A stretch of DNA of 64,000 nucleotides from Desulfosporosinus acididurans (GTDB lineage: Bacteria; Bacillota; Desulfitobacteriia; Desulfitobacteriales; Desulfitobacteriaceae), in the NCBI RefSeq assembly GCF_001029285.1, contig NZ_LDZY01000008.1, positions 62,001-126,000 of the forward strand. Direction: 5' to 3'. How positions within the stretch are numbered: position 1 is the first letter of the stretch; each line of letters opens with the position of its first letter. Shown here piece after piece: positions 34,906-44,731 of this stretch. A program made the position numbers and the translations under genes. Under the pieces are notes generated by a model that saw only the letters and a program-made list of their open reading frames with translations, was not told where the DNA came from and did not search any database.

Positions 34906-36081
34906 ATGACAACTAAGAAAATTCCCTTTTCGCCGCCGGATATTACAGAAGAAGAAATTAATGCTGTAGCAGATGTCTTGAGATCCGGATGGATCACCAC
35001 AGGGCCAAACTCAGCTCTTTTTGAAGAAGAACTGGCTCATTATTGCGGGACAGGGCATGCCGTGGCCTTAAATAGTGCCACAGCAGGCTTGGAACTTATT
35101 TTGAAGGTCTTGGGCATGGACCGGGGAGACGAAGTGATCACTACGCCTTACACTTATACAGCCACTTCGAACGTACTCCTCCATCGGGGGATTATGCCTA
35201 CCTTTGTTGACGTGAAAAAAGACAGTTTCGCAATTGATGAACAAAAGGTTTATGAGGCGATTACCCCGAAGACTAAAGCAATCATGACCGTCGATATTGG
35301 CGGAGTTCCTGTTGACTATGACGCCATCAGGGAAGTTCTAAATGCTAAAAACCGGCAGGATATTACGCTTATCTCTGATTCGGCTCACTCTTTCGGTGCC
35401 ACTTACAAAGGTCAAAAGGTTGGAGGGCAGATGGATTTCCATGTTTTCTCCTTTCATGCCATTAAAAATCTGACAACGGCTGAAGGGGGAGCTATTACCT
35501 ATAACGACAATAGTTTTCATGGGAAAGATAATTTATATAAAGAATTCAAGTATACATCGCTGCACGGTCAGAACAAGGATGCATTCGCTAAAATGCAGGC
35601 TGGGGCTTGGAAATATGATATCCTTACCGATGGTTTTAAATGTAATATGACGGATATTATGGCTGCCATTGGTCGTGTCCAACTGCGCCGCTATGATGAA
35701 ATGTTAAGGAAACGAGCGGAACTTCATCAGGTTTACAGCAGTGTGCTCGGTGAAAAAGAATGGGCGATTCTTCCCTTCGACAGAAACGAAGTCATGGAAT
35801 CCTGCCATCACTTGTATACCTTAAGACTCAAAGGTTTCAGCGAAGAGAAGAGAGACCGTATAATCCAAAAGATGGGCGAAAAAGACATCGCCACCAATGT
35901 GCACTTTATGCCCTTACCTATGTTTACTGTTTATCGAAATTTGGGCTATAGACTTGAAGATTATCCCAACGCCCATGCCCAATATGCCAATGAAATTTCC
36001 TTACCTCTTTATTCGAAGTTGTCTCTAAATGATGCTGAATATGTTGCAGAGGAACTTATTAACTGTATTGAATCATTGTAA
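34906..36081 (+). CDS. DegT/DnrJ/EryC1/StrS-family sugar aminotransferase (second copy)
   Basis: A second DegT-type enzyme, 391 aa, only distantly like its neighbour. Features: PFSPPDITEEEINAVADVL, HAVALNSATAGLELILK, ITTPYTYTATSNVLLHRG, ISDSAHSFGATYKG and FHAIKNLTTAEGGAITYND with the PLP lysine. It has an insert near residue 210 (HGQNKDAFAKMQAGAWKYDI) found in the ArnB/PseC-like branch. I choose the ATG at 34906, with AAAGGAAC upstream. A strong terminator follows at 36119, so it ends the DeoR-DegT-DegT unit. Confidence 0.88.
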   Translation: MTTKKIPFSPPDITEEEINAVADVLRSGWITTGPNSALFEEELAHYCGTGHAVALNSATAGLELILKVLGMDRGDEVITTPYTYTATSNVLLHRGIMPTFVDVKKDSFAIDEQKVYEAITPKTKAIMTVDIGGVPVDYDAIREVLNAKNRQDITLISDSAHSFGATYKGQKVGGQMDFHVFSFHAIKNLTTAEGGAITYNDNSFHGKDNLYKEFKYTSLHGQNKDAFAKMQAGAWKYDILTDGFKCNMTDIMAAIGRVQLRRYDEMLRKRAELHQVYSSVLGEKEWAILPFDRNEVMESCHHLYTLRLKGFSEEKRDRIIQKMGEKDIATNVHFMPLPMFTVYRNLGYRLEDYPNAHAQYANEISLPLYSKLSLNDAEYVAEELINCIESL

Positions 36082-36118
36082 GATAATGATTAAGGAAAAT
36101 AATTCATAGTTTAAAAAG

Positions 36119-36154
36119 AAGGCGGCCTGCGCATTTTATATGCAAGGCCGCCTT
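36119..36154. terminator. terminator between DegT and mtlA
   Basis: AAGGCGGCCTGCGCA pairs with TGCAAGGCCGCCTT around an AT-rich loop, with A-run before and TTTT after, so it can act in both directions. It separates the aminotransferase unit from the PTS operon. Confidence 0.8.
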
Positions 36155-36360
36155 TTGATAATTGCAGACTTACATAACATAACGAACTTGCCGCTTTCGC
36201 CAGAGGCTGAAGAAAAAGTTTGCTGGAAATTTACGAATATTGGAAGAAAATAAATTATTAAAATTGTCAGTAAAATGCGGTGTCAAGATTGGTTTTCTTT
36301 AAATTGTAATATCAGCTGGCCGGGCTTAAGATGAATTTACAAATCAAAGGAGGTATGGAT

Positions 36361-37779
36361 ATGTCGGCAAATGTAAGTTCCTTTGTCAGCGGCGGCGGAA
36401 AGACAAAAGCTAGAATCCAGAAATTCGGCGGTTTCCTGGCTGGAATGGTTATCCCCAATATCGGCGCCTTTATTGCCTGGGGGTTGATCACTGCTTTTGT
36501 TATTCCTACAGGATGGTGGCCCAATGCTTATTTAGCAAAAGTGGTCAGCCCGATGATTTCTTATCTATTGCCCCTTCTAATCGGTTATACGGGCGGTAAA
36601 CTCATCTATGGTACCCGAGGCGGAGTTGTCGGTGCCATCGCTACGACGGGTATCGTTGTGGGAGCTTCCATTCCAATGTTTCTCGGCGGCATGATCATGG
36701 GACCATTGGGCGGTTGGCTCATTAAAAAGTTTGACCAACTTGTCGACGGTAAAGTGCCAACCGGTTTCGAAATGCTGGTTAACAATTACTCGGCCGGAAT
36801 CTTAGGAGCCTTGCTTTCAATCCTAGCCTATCTTGTTATCGAGCCTGTTGTCCAGGGCTTTTCCAATGTCTTAGGCAGTGCGGCTGTTGCTGTCACCAAT
36901 GCAGGATTACTCCCCCTTATTGCGATTTTCATCGAACCCGGTAAGATCTTATTTTTGAATAATGCGATTAATCATGGTGTTCTAGCACCTTTAGGAATTC
37001 AGCAAGTTAAAGAAGTTGGCAAATCTATCTTCTTCCTCTTAGAAACGGATCCCGGTCCTGGACTGGGAATCTTAGCCGCTTATTGGATGTTTGGCAAGGG
37101 AATGATCAAGCAATCAGCTCCGGGTGCAATTATCATTCAGTTCTTTGGCGGCATTCATGAAATTTACTTCCCTTATGTTCTGATGAAACCGTTCTTATTA
37201 CTCGCTGTCATTGGCGGAGGAATGGCTGCTGATTTTACCTTCGTAGTGACCCATGCCGGATTAGTGGCTACTCCTTCACCAGGCAGTATTTTTGCCGAAA
37301 TGACCATGACCCCCAAAGGCGGATTTCTGCCTGTTATCCTTGGTATCACTGTAGGTGCAGTCGTCTCCTTCTTGATTGCCTCAGTTGTTTTGAAACGGGA
37401 TAAAACTGAAACCAGCGGAGAAGATCTTGCCAATGCTCAAGAAATGGTTTCGCTAATGAAAGCTGAGAGCAAAGGACAAAGTAATGTGCAAAAAGCTGCT
37501 CAAATGCCAAATCTGATAATATTTGCTTGTGAAGCGGGTATGGGTTCATCGGCTATGGGAGAGTCTATTCTCAAGAAAACAATTAAAGATGCAGGTTTGA
37601 GTATCGAAGTGCGTCATGCTGCTGTCAATCAGATCCCTGTGGAAGCTGATGTTGTCTTTACTCAGGAAGGACTGGCAAACCGTGCTGCTGAGGTTGCACC
37701 AAAGGCAGAAATTGTTACGGTTAAGAATTTTTTAGATAAAACAACGTATGTGGAGTATGTCAACAGCTTAATTAAATAG
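36361..37779 (+). CDS. mtlA: PTS mannitol-type transporter subunit EIICB
   Basis: An inner-membrane permease that imports and phosphorylates a hexitol, by family mannitol to mannitol 1-phosphate. The EIIC domain (about 1-330) shows [18 protein letters not shown]-like [14 protein letters not shown], and the active [13 protein letters not shown] motif with the conserved Glu. The EIIB domain (about 375-472) has the phospho-cysteine in [16 protein letters not shown], at Cys390. EIIA is a separate gene (39833). I choose the ATG at 36361 after AAAGGAGG; upstream ATGs at 36355 and 36331 are in frame. Substrate could be another hexitol or ketose. Confidence 0.92.
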   Translation: MSANVSSFVSGGGKTKARIQKFGGFLAGMVIPNIGAFIAWGLITAFVIPTGWWPNAYLAKVVSPMISYLLPLLIGYTGGKLIYGTRGGVVGAIATTGIVVGASIPMFLGGMIMGPLGGWLIKKFDQLVDGKVPTGFEMLVNNYSAGILGALLSILAYLVIEPVVQGFSNVLGSAAVAVTNAGLLPLIAIFIEPGKILFLNNAINHGVLAPLGIQQVKEVGKSIFFLLETDPGPGLGILAAYWMFGKGMIKQSAPGAIIIQFFGGIHEIYFPYVLMKPFLLLAVIGGGMAADFTFVVTHAGLVATPSPGSIFAEMTMTPKGGFLPVILGITVGAVVSFLIASVVLKRDKTETSGEDLANAQEMVSLMKAESKGQSNVQKAAQMPNLIIFACEAGMGSSAMGESILKKTIKDAGLSIEVRHAAVNQIPVEADVVFTQEGLANRAAEVAPKAEIVTVKNFLDKTTYVEYVNSLIK

Positions 37780-37790
37780 GTTGTGAGAAT

Positions 37791-39836
37791 GTGGAAGAAT
37801 TAACTGTTCGGCAAAAGTTCATCATGAATAATCTGATGGAGAAAGGCCCTCTAACCCTTAAGGGCCTTTCTCAACAAATTGACGTCAGCGAGAGGACGAT
37901 TTCCCGGGAGACTTCCGCCCTAAATGATTGGTTAAAGCAATACAAGGTACGTATCTCGGAAAGCGGAGGAAAGCTCTATGTTGACGGGTCGGAGCTGGAT
38001 TTAATTAAGGTCAGGAAAAGTTTCAAAGAATTCCCGACCCTATGGCTGCTTACTCAGGAGCAGCGTCAAATCCTGATCACGGCTCAGCTTCTCTTAGCTG
38101 ATGAACCCTTAAAATCAGCTTATTTTAGTCATCAATTTAACGTGGTTGAAGGAACCATTAGTTTCTACCTGGACAAAATTCAAAGCTGGCTGGAAGATAA
38201 AAACCTGACTTTGGTTCGCAAAAGAGGGTATGGTCTGGAAGTCACAGGCTCAGACTGGTATAAGCGTAACGCTTTTGTTGATTTAATCTACAATTATAAG
38301 CCTCTAAGTGAGTTACTGACGTTTCTTTATAAAGACAGCAAGGATTATCTGTTGCTGGCCTTTTTCAAAGTTACCTTTGGAGAAGCTTTAACTTCTTTAA
38401 CTAAAGATATCATGGATGAAATCAATGAAAATGTGTCTCTGACAAACGATATTAAGTTTTTCAGTGCGTATATCCATTTATTGCTGGTTATTAAACGTAC
38501 TGAGAGCCAAAATCCCATTGAATTACCTCCTCAATTGGTGCGGGATATAATCACCTCTAAGGAATTTGGCTTTATGAATCAAGTCCAGGAAATTCTTAGG
38601 GATTACGGGATTGATCTCCCGGAGAGCGAACTTGCTTATTTGGCAATTCACTTACAGGGTGACAGAAAGTTGTTTCAGGATGAGAATGAAGCTCAAAAGC
38701 TGGGGTTCGAGTTGGAAGACTTAATTCGGGAAATGATTTATCTTACAGAAAAAAAGCTTAATCAAAAAATCATTGCCGATGAAACTCTTCTTAATGGGTT
38801 AACTCAGCATCTTAATCCGGCCTTGTATCGTTTGACAATGGGACTCGAAGTAAGAAATCCAATTATTAACGAGATCAGGCACTATTACGCGCAGCTATAT
38901 AATGCGGTTTCTTATGCATGTCGGCATGTTTTCTCGAAATATAATTTAACGATTCCTAGTAATGAAGTTGGGTATATTACCATGCATATTGGCGCAGCTA
39001 TTGAGCGGCAAAATAAGCGTGATAAAAAGAACAGGATGCTTATTATTTGTCCCAATGGCATGAGCACGGCAAAAATGTTGTATCATAAAATTCGCAATGA
39101 ATTCCCTGAACTTGAAACCATTGATATCTGTTCTTTGCGGGATATGCACGCTAAGATAAAAGACGGCTATACCTTGGTGGTTTCGACAGTTCATATCGAG
39201 CCGGAAATTGTGCCTGAGTTAACGGTCGTTTCTCCCTTTCTGCCGCAAGAGGATATTGAAAAAGTGAAGGCAGCCTTAACAAAAGTTGGCCAAGTGAGTG
39301 CTTTGAATAAGAGCATCTCGTTACCCGTCAGCGAACCTGACGAGCTGGAAAAAGATTTGGAAACGGTCAATGTCATGCTGCAGACGTTTCAATTGAGCTC
39401 TCTGCAAGCAGAAACTTATCAAGACACTATTCAGGATATTGTCCAAGGCATACACGCAACTCATCTTATCGCAGACAGAGCGCGAATTTATGATTTGATT
39501 GCTAAACGAGAAGAAAAAGGGAATGTAATTATCCCTGGCCGTCATATCGCTCTCATTCACTTTCGCGCGGAGGAAATTTCAGAACCCTTTGTCAGTGCCT
39601 TTCGCCTTAAACATTTTATCGAAATTAAAGGAATCGGATACTCTTCTGAAAACGTTGATACGTTTTTTGTCATGCTGGCACGCAAAGACGAAAGCAATTA
39701 CATTCTTGAGTTGCTTGGAAAAATCAGTGTTGCTCTGGTGGAGAATGATTATTTTGCTGAGGTCTTGCGTTTCGGTGATTTGAAAGATATACGCAGTGAA
39801 TTAGTTGAAATTCTAAATAAGGAGGAAGAGTCGTGA
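37791..39836 (+). CDS. mtlR: PRD-containing BglG/MtlR-type transcriptional activator
   Basis: A PTS-controlled regulator of 681 aa. Order: two N-terminal helix-turn-helix domains (about 1-60 with LSQQIDVSERTISRETSALN; about 80-150), PRD1 (about 190-280), PRD2 (about 300-400, with SNEVGYITMHIGAA), an EIIB-Gat-like domain (LIICPNGMSTAKMLYHKIRN, Cys in place) and a C-terminal EIIA-Mtl-like domain (IIPGRHIALIHFRAEE, with His). This is the typical MtlR layout, controlled by phosphorylation from HPr and EIIB. GTG start at 37791, 11 nt after mtlA. It overlaps mtlF by 4 nt. Confidence 0.92.
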   Translation: MEELTVRQKFIMNNLMEKGPLTLKGLSQQIDVSERTISRETSALNDWLKQYKVRISESGGKLYVDGSELDLIKVRKSFKEFPTLWLLTQEQRQILITAQLLLADEPLKSAYFSHQFNVVEGTISFYLDKIQSWLEDKNLTLVRKRGYGLEVTGSDWYKRNAFVDLIYNYKPLSELLTFLYKDSKDYLLLAFFKVTFGEALTSLTKDIMDEINENVSLTNDIKFFSAYIHLLLVIKRTESQNPIELPPQLVRDIITSKEFGFMNQVQEILRDYGIDLPESELAYLAIHLQGDRKLFQDENEAQKLGFELEDLIREMIYLTEKKLNQKIIADETLLNGLTQHLNPALYRLTMGLEVRNPIINEIRHYYAQLYNAVSYACRHVFSKYNLTIPSNEVGYITMHIGAAIERQNKRDKKNRMLIICPNGMSTAKMLYHKIRNEFPELETIDICSLRDMHAKIKDGYTLVVSTVHIEPEIVPELTVVSPFLPQEDIEKVKAALTKVGQVSALNKSISLPVSEPDELEKDLETVNVMLQTFQLSSLQAETYQDTIQDIVQGIHATHLIADRARIYDLIAKREEKGNVIIPGRHIALIHFRAEEISEPFVSAFRLKHFIEIKGIGYSSENVDTFFVMLARKDESNYILELLGKISVALVENDYFAEVLRFGDLKDIRSELVEILNKEEES

Positions 39837-40273
39837 ATCGAGAGATCTTTAACGAAGACAATATACAACTTGGCCTGGTATCTGAATCAAAGGGAGATGC
39901 CATTTTAAGAGCCGGGGAACTTCTGAGGAAGAACGGGTATGTTCGAAGTGAATATCTGGAAGGGATGACTAAGCGAGAGGAGAGTCTGACGACTTATGTG
40001 GGAAATGGAGTTGCCATTCCTCATGGGCTTCCGGAATATATTCAATATATTCAAAAGTCCGGACTTGTTATGCTTCAATATCCTGAAGGTATTGATTTTG
40101 GCGAAGGGAATATCGCCTATGTCTTAATTGGAATTGCCGGTAAGGATGATGAACATCTTGAACTGTTATCGACCATCGCCCTGGTTTGCCAGGAAGAAGA
40201 CAATGTGACAAAGCTTAAACAAGCTGCAAGCAAGCAAGAGATTCTGGAAATACTATCCGGCGGTGATGCCTAG
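39833..40273 (+). CDS. mtlF: PTS mannitol-type EIIA component
   Basis: A 146-aa cytosolic phosphocarrier passing phosphate from HPr to the EIIB domain of MtlA. The active histidine is His64 in GVAIPHGLPEY, in the typical EIIA-Mtl context TYVGNGVAIPHG. GTG start at 39833 overlaps the mtlR stop by 4 nt, and the stop is directly followed by the ATG of the kinase gene, so translational coupling is expected. Confidence 0.93.
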   Translation: MNREIFNEDNIQLGLVSESKGDAILRAGELLRKNGYVRSEYLEGMTKREESLTTYVGNGVAIPHGLPEYIQYIQKSGLVMLQYPEGIDFGEGNIAYVLIGIAGKDDEHLELLSTIALVCQEEDNVTKLKQAASKQEILEILSGGDA

Positions 40274-41206
40274 ATGATTAAAACTGTCACCTTAAATGCG
40301 GCGGTGGATAAGACGGTGGAAGTTCGAGATTTTCGCCTGGGGTCTGTCAACCGTATCTCTAAACTTCAGATGGATGCCGGCGGTAAAGGCATTAATGTTT
40401 CTAAGGTTATTCGAGCCTTAAACGGCGAGAGTATGGCCTTGGGTGTCTTGGCCGGCCGCAATGGCGAGTTTATCCAGGCTGAAATCGAACACAGAGGTAT
40501 CTCTCATGATTTTCTCTTTGTTCAAGGGGAGACTCGAACAAACTTAAAAATTGTTGATCCGCTGAACTCAACATTCACAGATATCAATGAGCCGGGAATT
40601 ATGATTTCTGAGGCAGCTGTTCAAGAGATTGAAGATAGAATTTTCAAAGACTTTGATTCGGAAACGAGCTTAGTCCTTTCCGGCAGTATTCCCAGTTCTG
40701 TACCTTCTTCCATTTATCGGCGCTGGCTGGAACGGGCCAATGCCTTGGGCGGAAAAACGTTTTTAGATGCTGATGGCGAACTGCTTCGTGAAGGGCTGAA
40801 AGCAAAGCCATATCTTGTCAAGCCTAATCTTCATGAACTTGAACATTTTCTAGGTCAAAAACTCTCAGGTTTGGAGGAGGTTGCCAAGGCGGCCCGTGAT
40901 TTATTGAGGCAAGGGGTGGAAGTGATCGTCGTATCGTTGGGTTCGGAAGGTGCACTTTTCGCCTATCAAGAGCAGGTCATTCATGCTCGGGCCTTGCCCG
41001 TTGAAGTAAAAAGCACCGTAGGAGCAGGAGATGCGATGGTCGCTGCCCTGACCCTTGTTCCGCCCGGTGAGGATTATCTGCTGCGAGCAGTTCGCTGGGC
41101 AATAGCCGCAAGCGCTGCGCAAGTTATAACTCCCGGAACTCAACCACCGGAGTTAACTAAGGTGATCTCTTACCTTGATCAGGTTCAGTATCAGAGACTT
41201 GCTTGA
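40274..41206 (+). CDS. PfkB-family sugar-phosphate kinase (1-phosphofructokinase or tagatose-6-P kinase type)
   Basis: A ribokinase-fold kinase of 310 aa. Motifs: VTLNAAVDKTVEV, DAGGKGINVSKVIRALNG and the anion-hole/catalytic region VKSTVGAGDAMVAAL with the base Asp. The start resembles FruK and LacC (MIKTVTLNAAVDKT), enzymes that phosphorylate fructose 1-phosphate or tagatose 6-phosphate. In this operon it should act on the phosphorylated product of the PTS and dehydrogenase. Begins one base after the mtlF stop. Confidence 0.88.
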   Translation: MIKTVTLNAAVDKTVEVRDFRLGSVNRISKLQMDAGGKGINVSKVIRALNGESMALGVLAGRNGEFIQAEIEHRGISHDFLFVQGETRTNLKIVDPLNSTFTDINEPGIMISEAAVQEIEDRIFKDFDSETSLVLSGSIPSSVPSSIYRRWLERANALGGKTFLDADGELLREGLKAKPYLVKPNLHELEHFLGQKLSGLEEVAKAARDLLRQGVEVIVVSLGSEGALFAYQEQVIHARALPVEVKSTVGAGDAMVAALTLVPPGEDYLLRAVRWAIAASAAQVITPGTQPPELTKVISYLDQVQYQRLA

Positions 41207-41232
41207 GTTATCTATGCTCTAAGAGCAGGTAT

Positions 41233-41391
41233 CGGTATCAAATCGTAAGACTTCCTCTTCTACAAGTGGGAGTGGTTCCCATACCTTGCTCGGTGGGAGT
41301 AGAGCCCATCCTTCAGCACGATAGCATTTGTTATGGGCTAGAGCGCTTTCGTCACCGAAGTCGATGTTCAGCTTTGGCTGAACGAGTTCAC
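41233..41391 (+). repeat. IS605-like element, copy F
   Basis: A near-complete copy. It contains AATCGTAAGACTTCCTCTTC, a damaged left hairpin, GTGGTTCCCATACCTTGCTC, CTTCAGCACGATAGCATTTG, TTATGGGCTAGAGCG, the right hairpin GTTCAGCTTTGGCTGAAC and the tip GAGTTCAC at 41386-41391. The left TTTATCC has decayed. It lies inside the PTS operon, between the PfkB kinase and the dehydrogenase genes. Confidence 0.8.
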
Positions 41392-41449
41392 TAGCTTCGC
41401 ATCAGACGAGTTTTGAGATTTGTTAATTTGACATCAGGAGGGGTAATTA

Positions 41450-42709
41450 ATGAAAACCAGAGCAGTACGCTTATATGATGAAAATGATCTCCGTTTAGAA
41501 GAGTTTGAACTACCGGAGATAACCGATGAGGAAATCTTAGTGGAAGTTATTTCCGACAGTGTTTGCATGTCAACCTATAAAGCGGCAATTTTGGGTAAGA
41601 ACCACAAACGGGTGCCTCAAGATGTTGATGTTCATCCGATTATCGTAGGCCATGAGTTCGCAGGCAATATCGTCAAAGTCGGAGAAAAATTAAAGGGCCA
41701 GTTTAAGGAAGGAAATAAGTTTGCCTTGCAGCCGGCTTTGAATTACAAGGGCACCATGTGGTCTCCCGGCTATTCTTACCGCTATTTTGGAGGAGACGCC
41801 ACTTATAATGTAATTCCGCGGGAAGTTATGGAAATTGGCTGCTTTCTGAACTATCAAGGGGAAGCTTACTACGAAGCTTCTTTAGCAGAACCCATGTCCT
41901 GCATTATCGGAGCTTTTCATGCCAGCTATCATACGAGTATGGGCAGTTACGAACATCGCATGGGGATTGTTGAGGGCGGTAAAATGGCTTTATTGGCTGC
42001 CGCCGGACCGATGGGGCTGGGGGCTATCGACTATGCTCTCCATACTGACCGCCGTCCTTCCTTGTTAGTCGTTACGGATGTTGATGAAGAGAAGCTTTCT
42101 CGGGCCCGCACAATTTTTACAGAACAGGAAGCTGAAAAATGCGGTGTGGAGTTGGTATTTGTCAATACAAAGGATGTTGAGGACGTTCCAACTAAGCTGC
42201 GAGCTTTGACGGGTGATACAGGTTTCGATGATGTTTTTGTCTTCACGCCGATCAAACCCGTCGTTGAACAGGGCGATCAGATTTTGGGACGTGACGGTTG
42301 TCTTAACTTTTTTGCCGGCCCGACTGATCCGAAGTTCGGAGCGCATTTGAACTTGTACAATGTACACTATGGTTCGACTCATATTATGGGTACTACCGGT
42401 GGAAATACGGAGGATCTTCTGGAATCGCTGAAACTGACGGAAGAGAAGAAAATTAATCCTGCTGTCATGGTTACTCATATCGGCGGTTTGGACGCCGTGG
42501 CCGAAACCGTTTTAAACTTACCCCATATCCCCGGAGGGAAAAAGCTGATTTATACGCATATTAATATGGAATTAACGGCAATTGAAGATTTTGCCAAGCT
42601 TGGTGCTAATAATACGCATTTTGCCTGTTTGGCAGATATCGTTGCCAACAATAAAGGACTATGGTGTGCGGAAGCAGAACGCTATCTTCTCGAGAAATGG
42701 AGGGCTTAA
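41450..42709 (+). CDS. zinc-type medium-chain dehydrogenase, L-sorbose-1-phosphate reductase-like
   Basis: A 419-aa MDR-superfamily oxidoreductase resembling SorE-type sorbose-1-phosphate reductases. N-terminal catalytic domain with SVCMSTYKAAILG (zinc-site Cys), VGHEFAGNIVKVGEKL and SLAEPMSCIIGAFHASYH; NAD(P)-binding domain around AAAGPMGLGAIDYALHTDRRPSLLVVTDVDEEKL (core GPMGLGA). It contains an insert and a C-terminal extension compared with ordinary alcohol dehydrogenases. In this operon it takes the place of MtlD, presumably oxidising the hexitol phosphate to a ketose phosphate. ATG at 41450 after AGGAGGGG. Repeat copy F lies upstream. Confidence 0.82.
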   Translation: MKTRAVRLYDENDLRLEEFELPEITDEEILVEVISDSVCMSTYKAAILGKNHKRVPQDVDVHPIIVGHEFAGNIVKVGEKLKGQFKEGNKFALQPALNYKGTMWSPGYSYRYFGGDATYNVIPREVMEIGCFLNYQGEAYYEASLAEPMSCIIGAFHASYHTSMGSYEHRMGIVEGGKMALLAAAGPMGLGAIDYALHTDRRPSLLVVTDVDEEKLSRARTIFTEQEAEKCGVELVFVNTKDVEDVPTKLRALTGDTGFDDVFVFTPIKPVVEQGDQILGRDGCLNFFAGPTDPKFGAHLNLYNVHYGSTHIMGTTGGNTEDLLESLKLTEEKKINPAVMVTHIGGLDAVAETVLNLPHIPGGKKLIYTHINMELTAIEDFAKLGANNTHFACLADIVANNKGLWCAEAERYLLEKWRA

Positions 42710-42711
42710 TG

Positions 42712-42981
42712 ATGCTAACTCGTGAATTGACGATCAACAACAAATCTGGTCTGCATGCGCGTCCAGCATCTTTGTGGGTGCAAACATCCAGTCGTTTTCG
42801 CAGTAACATTAAAATTAAACATGGCAATTCCGTCGTCGATGGTAAGAGCATTTTAGGCATCCTTTCTTTAGGCCTGTCAACAGGGAGCGTTTTTGAACTC
42901 TTAGTTGAGGGAGAGGATGAAACGGAAGCCGTTGTTGCTTTGGAGAAATTGATGATTGATCTTGAATCCCAAGATAGGTAG
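42712..42981 (+). CDS. ptsH: phosphocarrier protein HPr
   Basis: An 89-aa PTS phosphocarrier. With the ATG at 42712 as start, the EI-phosphorylated histidine falls at position 15 (SGLHARPAS) and the HPr kinase target at Ser46 (DGKSILGIL), exactly the conventional numbering, which supports this start. GGAGGG lies 7 nt upstream; a second ATG at 42709 overlaps the dehydrogenase stop. Ser46 with a downstream hprK indicates that it can take part in CcpA-type catabolite control. Confidence 0.94.
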   Translation: MLTRELTINNKSGLHARPASLWVQTSSRFRSNIKIKHGNSVVDGKSILGILSLGLSTGSVFELLVEGEDETEAVVALEKLMIDLESQDR

Positions 42982-42990
42982 GTAAATCTC

Positions 42991-44685
42991 ATGGAAAACA
43001 AGATTTGGCATGGGCTTGGAGTTTCGGCGGGACATGCCGCCGGACCAACTTGGTACTTGAAAGGATTCCAAGCAGAGATGGCAGGAGAAACTTCCCAAGG
43101 TTCTGTTGAGGAGGAAAGAGTACGTTTGCAGCAAGCTGTTCTTCGTACTGAGCAGAATTTAACCGGCCTGGAAGAGAAAGTAAGAGCCGAACAAGGTGAG
43201 GAAGTGGCTCAAATATTCGTTGCCCACAAGCTTTTACTCAGTGATCCTTCATTTATTGGAGAAGCGTATCAGCGCTTAGAAAAAGGACAACTAAACGCTG
43301 AACAGGTTCTTCAGGAGGTAGCAGGGGAAGCCGTGCAAATGCTGCAGAGTTTGGAGGATCCCTATTTTCAAGAACGTGCAGTGGATGTTCAGGATGTATT
43401 GGGGCAATTACTGAAGAACCTTCAAGATGTTCAAGATGATGTCTCTGATCTCTTTCCGCAAAGCGGGAATTATATCGTTTTGGCCGATGAGTTGACGCCT
43501 GCTCAAACCATTGCCTTACCGAAGGATAGAGTTCTTGGCTTTATCGTTCGTCAGGGAGGGAAAACTTCTCATGCTGCCATTTTAGCTCGCACCTATGGCA
43601 TTCCTGCTCTCGTCGGTGTCAACGATGGATGGGGAGATTTAACGGCTCAGAAATGGCTTGAACTGGACGGTGAGGAAGGCTGGGTTCAGGCATCAGCGGA
43701 AAATCAGGTTTTCTTTGCTAACACCGATGCTGGAGAAGAGGTGATTTTCGGCGAGAATTCCTTACTCCAGGGGATGACTTTAGCGGCGAACATCGGCAGT
43801 CCGGGTGATTTGCCTCTTGTCCGAAAATTTAAGGCCCAAGGGATTGGCTTATATCGAACGGAGTTTTTATTTATGGGAGAAGAACTCCCCAGTGAAGAAG
43901 ATCAGTTGGAAGCGTACCGTCAAGTCATTGATGGCTGTTCGCCTCACTTGACCGTCATCAGGACCTTAGATATTGGGGGAGATAAGAAAGCCCCAGCCTT
44001 AAATCTTCCGCAAGAGAAGAATCCTTTTCTCGGTGTCCGTGCCCTGCGGCTCACGCTGCGGCGCCCTGAACTTTTTCGTCAGCAGCTGCGGGCTATTTGG
44101 CGGGCATCTATTGCAGGGCCGACGGCAGTTATGTTTCCCATGATTGCCACGTTGGGGGAACTTGAAGAGGCTAAGGAAAGCCTTTGGACCGCCCGCGAGG
44201 AAGTATTACAGGCCGGTTATGAGATCGGAAGCCTTCAGGTCGGGATGATGATTGAAATTCCCTCTGCAGCCTGGCTGGCAGATAAGTTCGCTCCCCTAGT
44301 TGACTTTTTCTCCATCGGGACCAACGACTTAACTCAATATATGTTGGCTGCTGACCGGGAAAATCCTGAACTGGCTGAGCTTAATCAGCCTTATCATCCA
44401 GCAGTTTTAGGGATGATCGCCCGAGTCAGTCAAGCCGCCCTTCAGAAGGGGATCTGGACAGGAATCTGCGGCGAGGCCGGAGGAGATCCGCTTTTGGCTC
44501 CCTTTTTCAAAGCTGTTGGTATCGAAGAATTAAGTATGGCACCGGGTTCGTTAGCTAAAGTTCGAACTGCTTTGGGGAAAATGGAGATGTCGGCGGAAGA
44601 ACAAGAAACATTAGTTAAATCTGTGCTTGCTTGTGCCAGGACCTCGGAGGTAATTAAAGTGCTTCAATCATCGAAGACAACTTGA
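42991..44685 (+). CDS. ptsI: PTS enzyme I (phosphoenolpyruvate-protein phosphotransferase)
   Basis: A 564-aa cytosolic enzyme that transfers phosphate from PEP to HPr. Layout: HPr-binding helical domain (about 30-140), phosphohistidine domain with His194 in VRQGGKTSHAAILARTYGIPA, and the PEP-binding barrel with GIGLYRTEFLFM, RTLDIGGDKKAP, NPFLGVRALRL, FSIGTNDLTQYMLAADRENP and the active Cys in GICGEAGGDPLLAP. ATG at 42991, 9 nt after ptsH. Confidence 0.95.
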   Translation: MENKIWHGLGVSAGHAAGPTWYLKGFQAEMAGETSQGSVEEERVRLQQAVLRTEQNLTGLEEKVRAEQGEEVAQIFVAHKLLLSDPSFIGEAYQRLEKGQLNAEQVLQEVAGEAVQMLQSLEDPYFQERAVDVQDVLGQLLKNLQDVQDDVSDLFPQSGNYIVLADELTPAQTIALPKDRVLGFIVRQGGKTSHAAILARTYGIPALVGVNDGWGDLTAQKWLELDGEEGWVQASAENQVFFANTDAGEEVIFGENSLLQGMTLAANIGSPGDLPLVRKFKAQGIGLYRTEFLFMGEELPSEEDQLEAYRQVIDGCSPHLTVIRTLDIGGDKKAPALNLPQEKNPFLGVRALRLTLRRPELFRQQLRAIWRASIAGPTAVMFPMIATLGELEEAKESLWTAREEVLQAGYEIGSLQVGMMIEIPSAAWLADKFAPLVDFFSIGTNDLTQYMLAADRENPELAELNQPYHPAVLGMIARVSQAALQKGIWTGICGEAGGDPLLAPFFKAVGIEELSMAPGSLAKVRTALGKMEMSAEEQETLVKSVLACARTSEVIKVLQSSKTT

Positions 44686-44731
44686 TCGTTGAGGTATAAA
44701 AGGTTATTTTGAACTCAGGAGGAGACTTAGA

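Noticed and set aside
41450-42709. Calling the dehydrogenase MtlD (mannitol-1-phosphate 5-dehydrogenase)
   Set aside because: MtlD belongs to the long-chain polyol dehydrogenase family; this protein has medium-chain zinc-type motifs (VGHEFAGNIVKVG), so only a functional substitute is possible.
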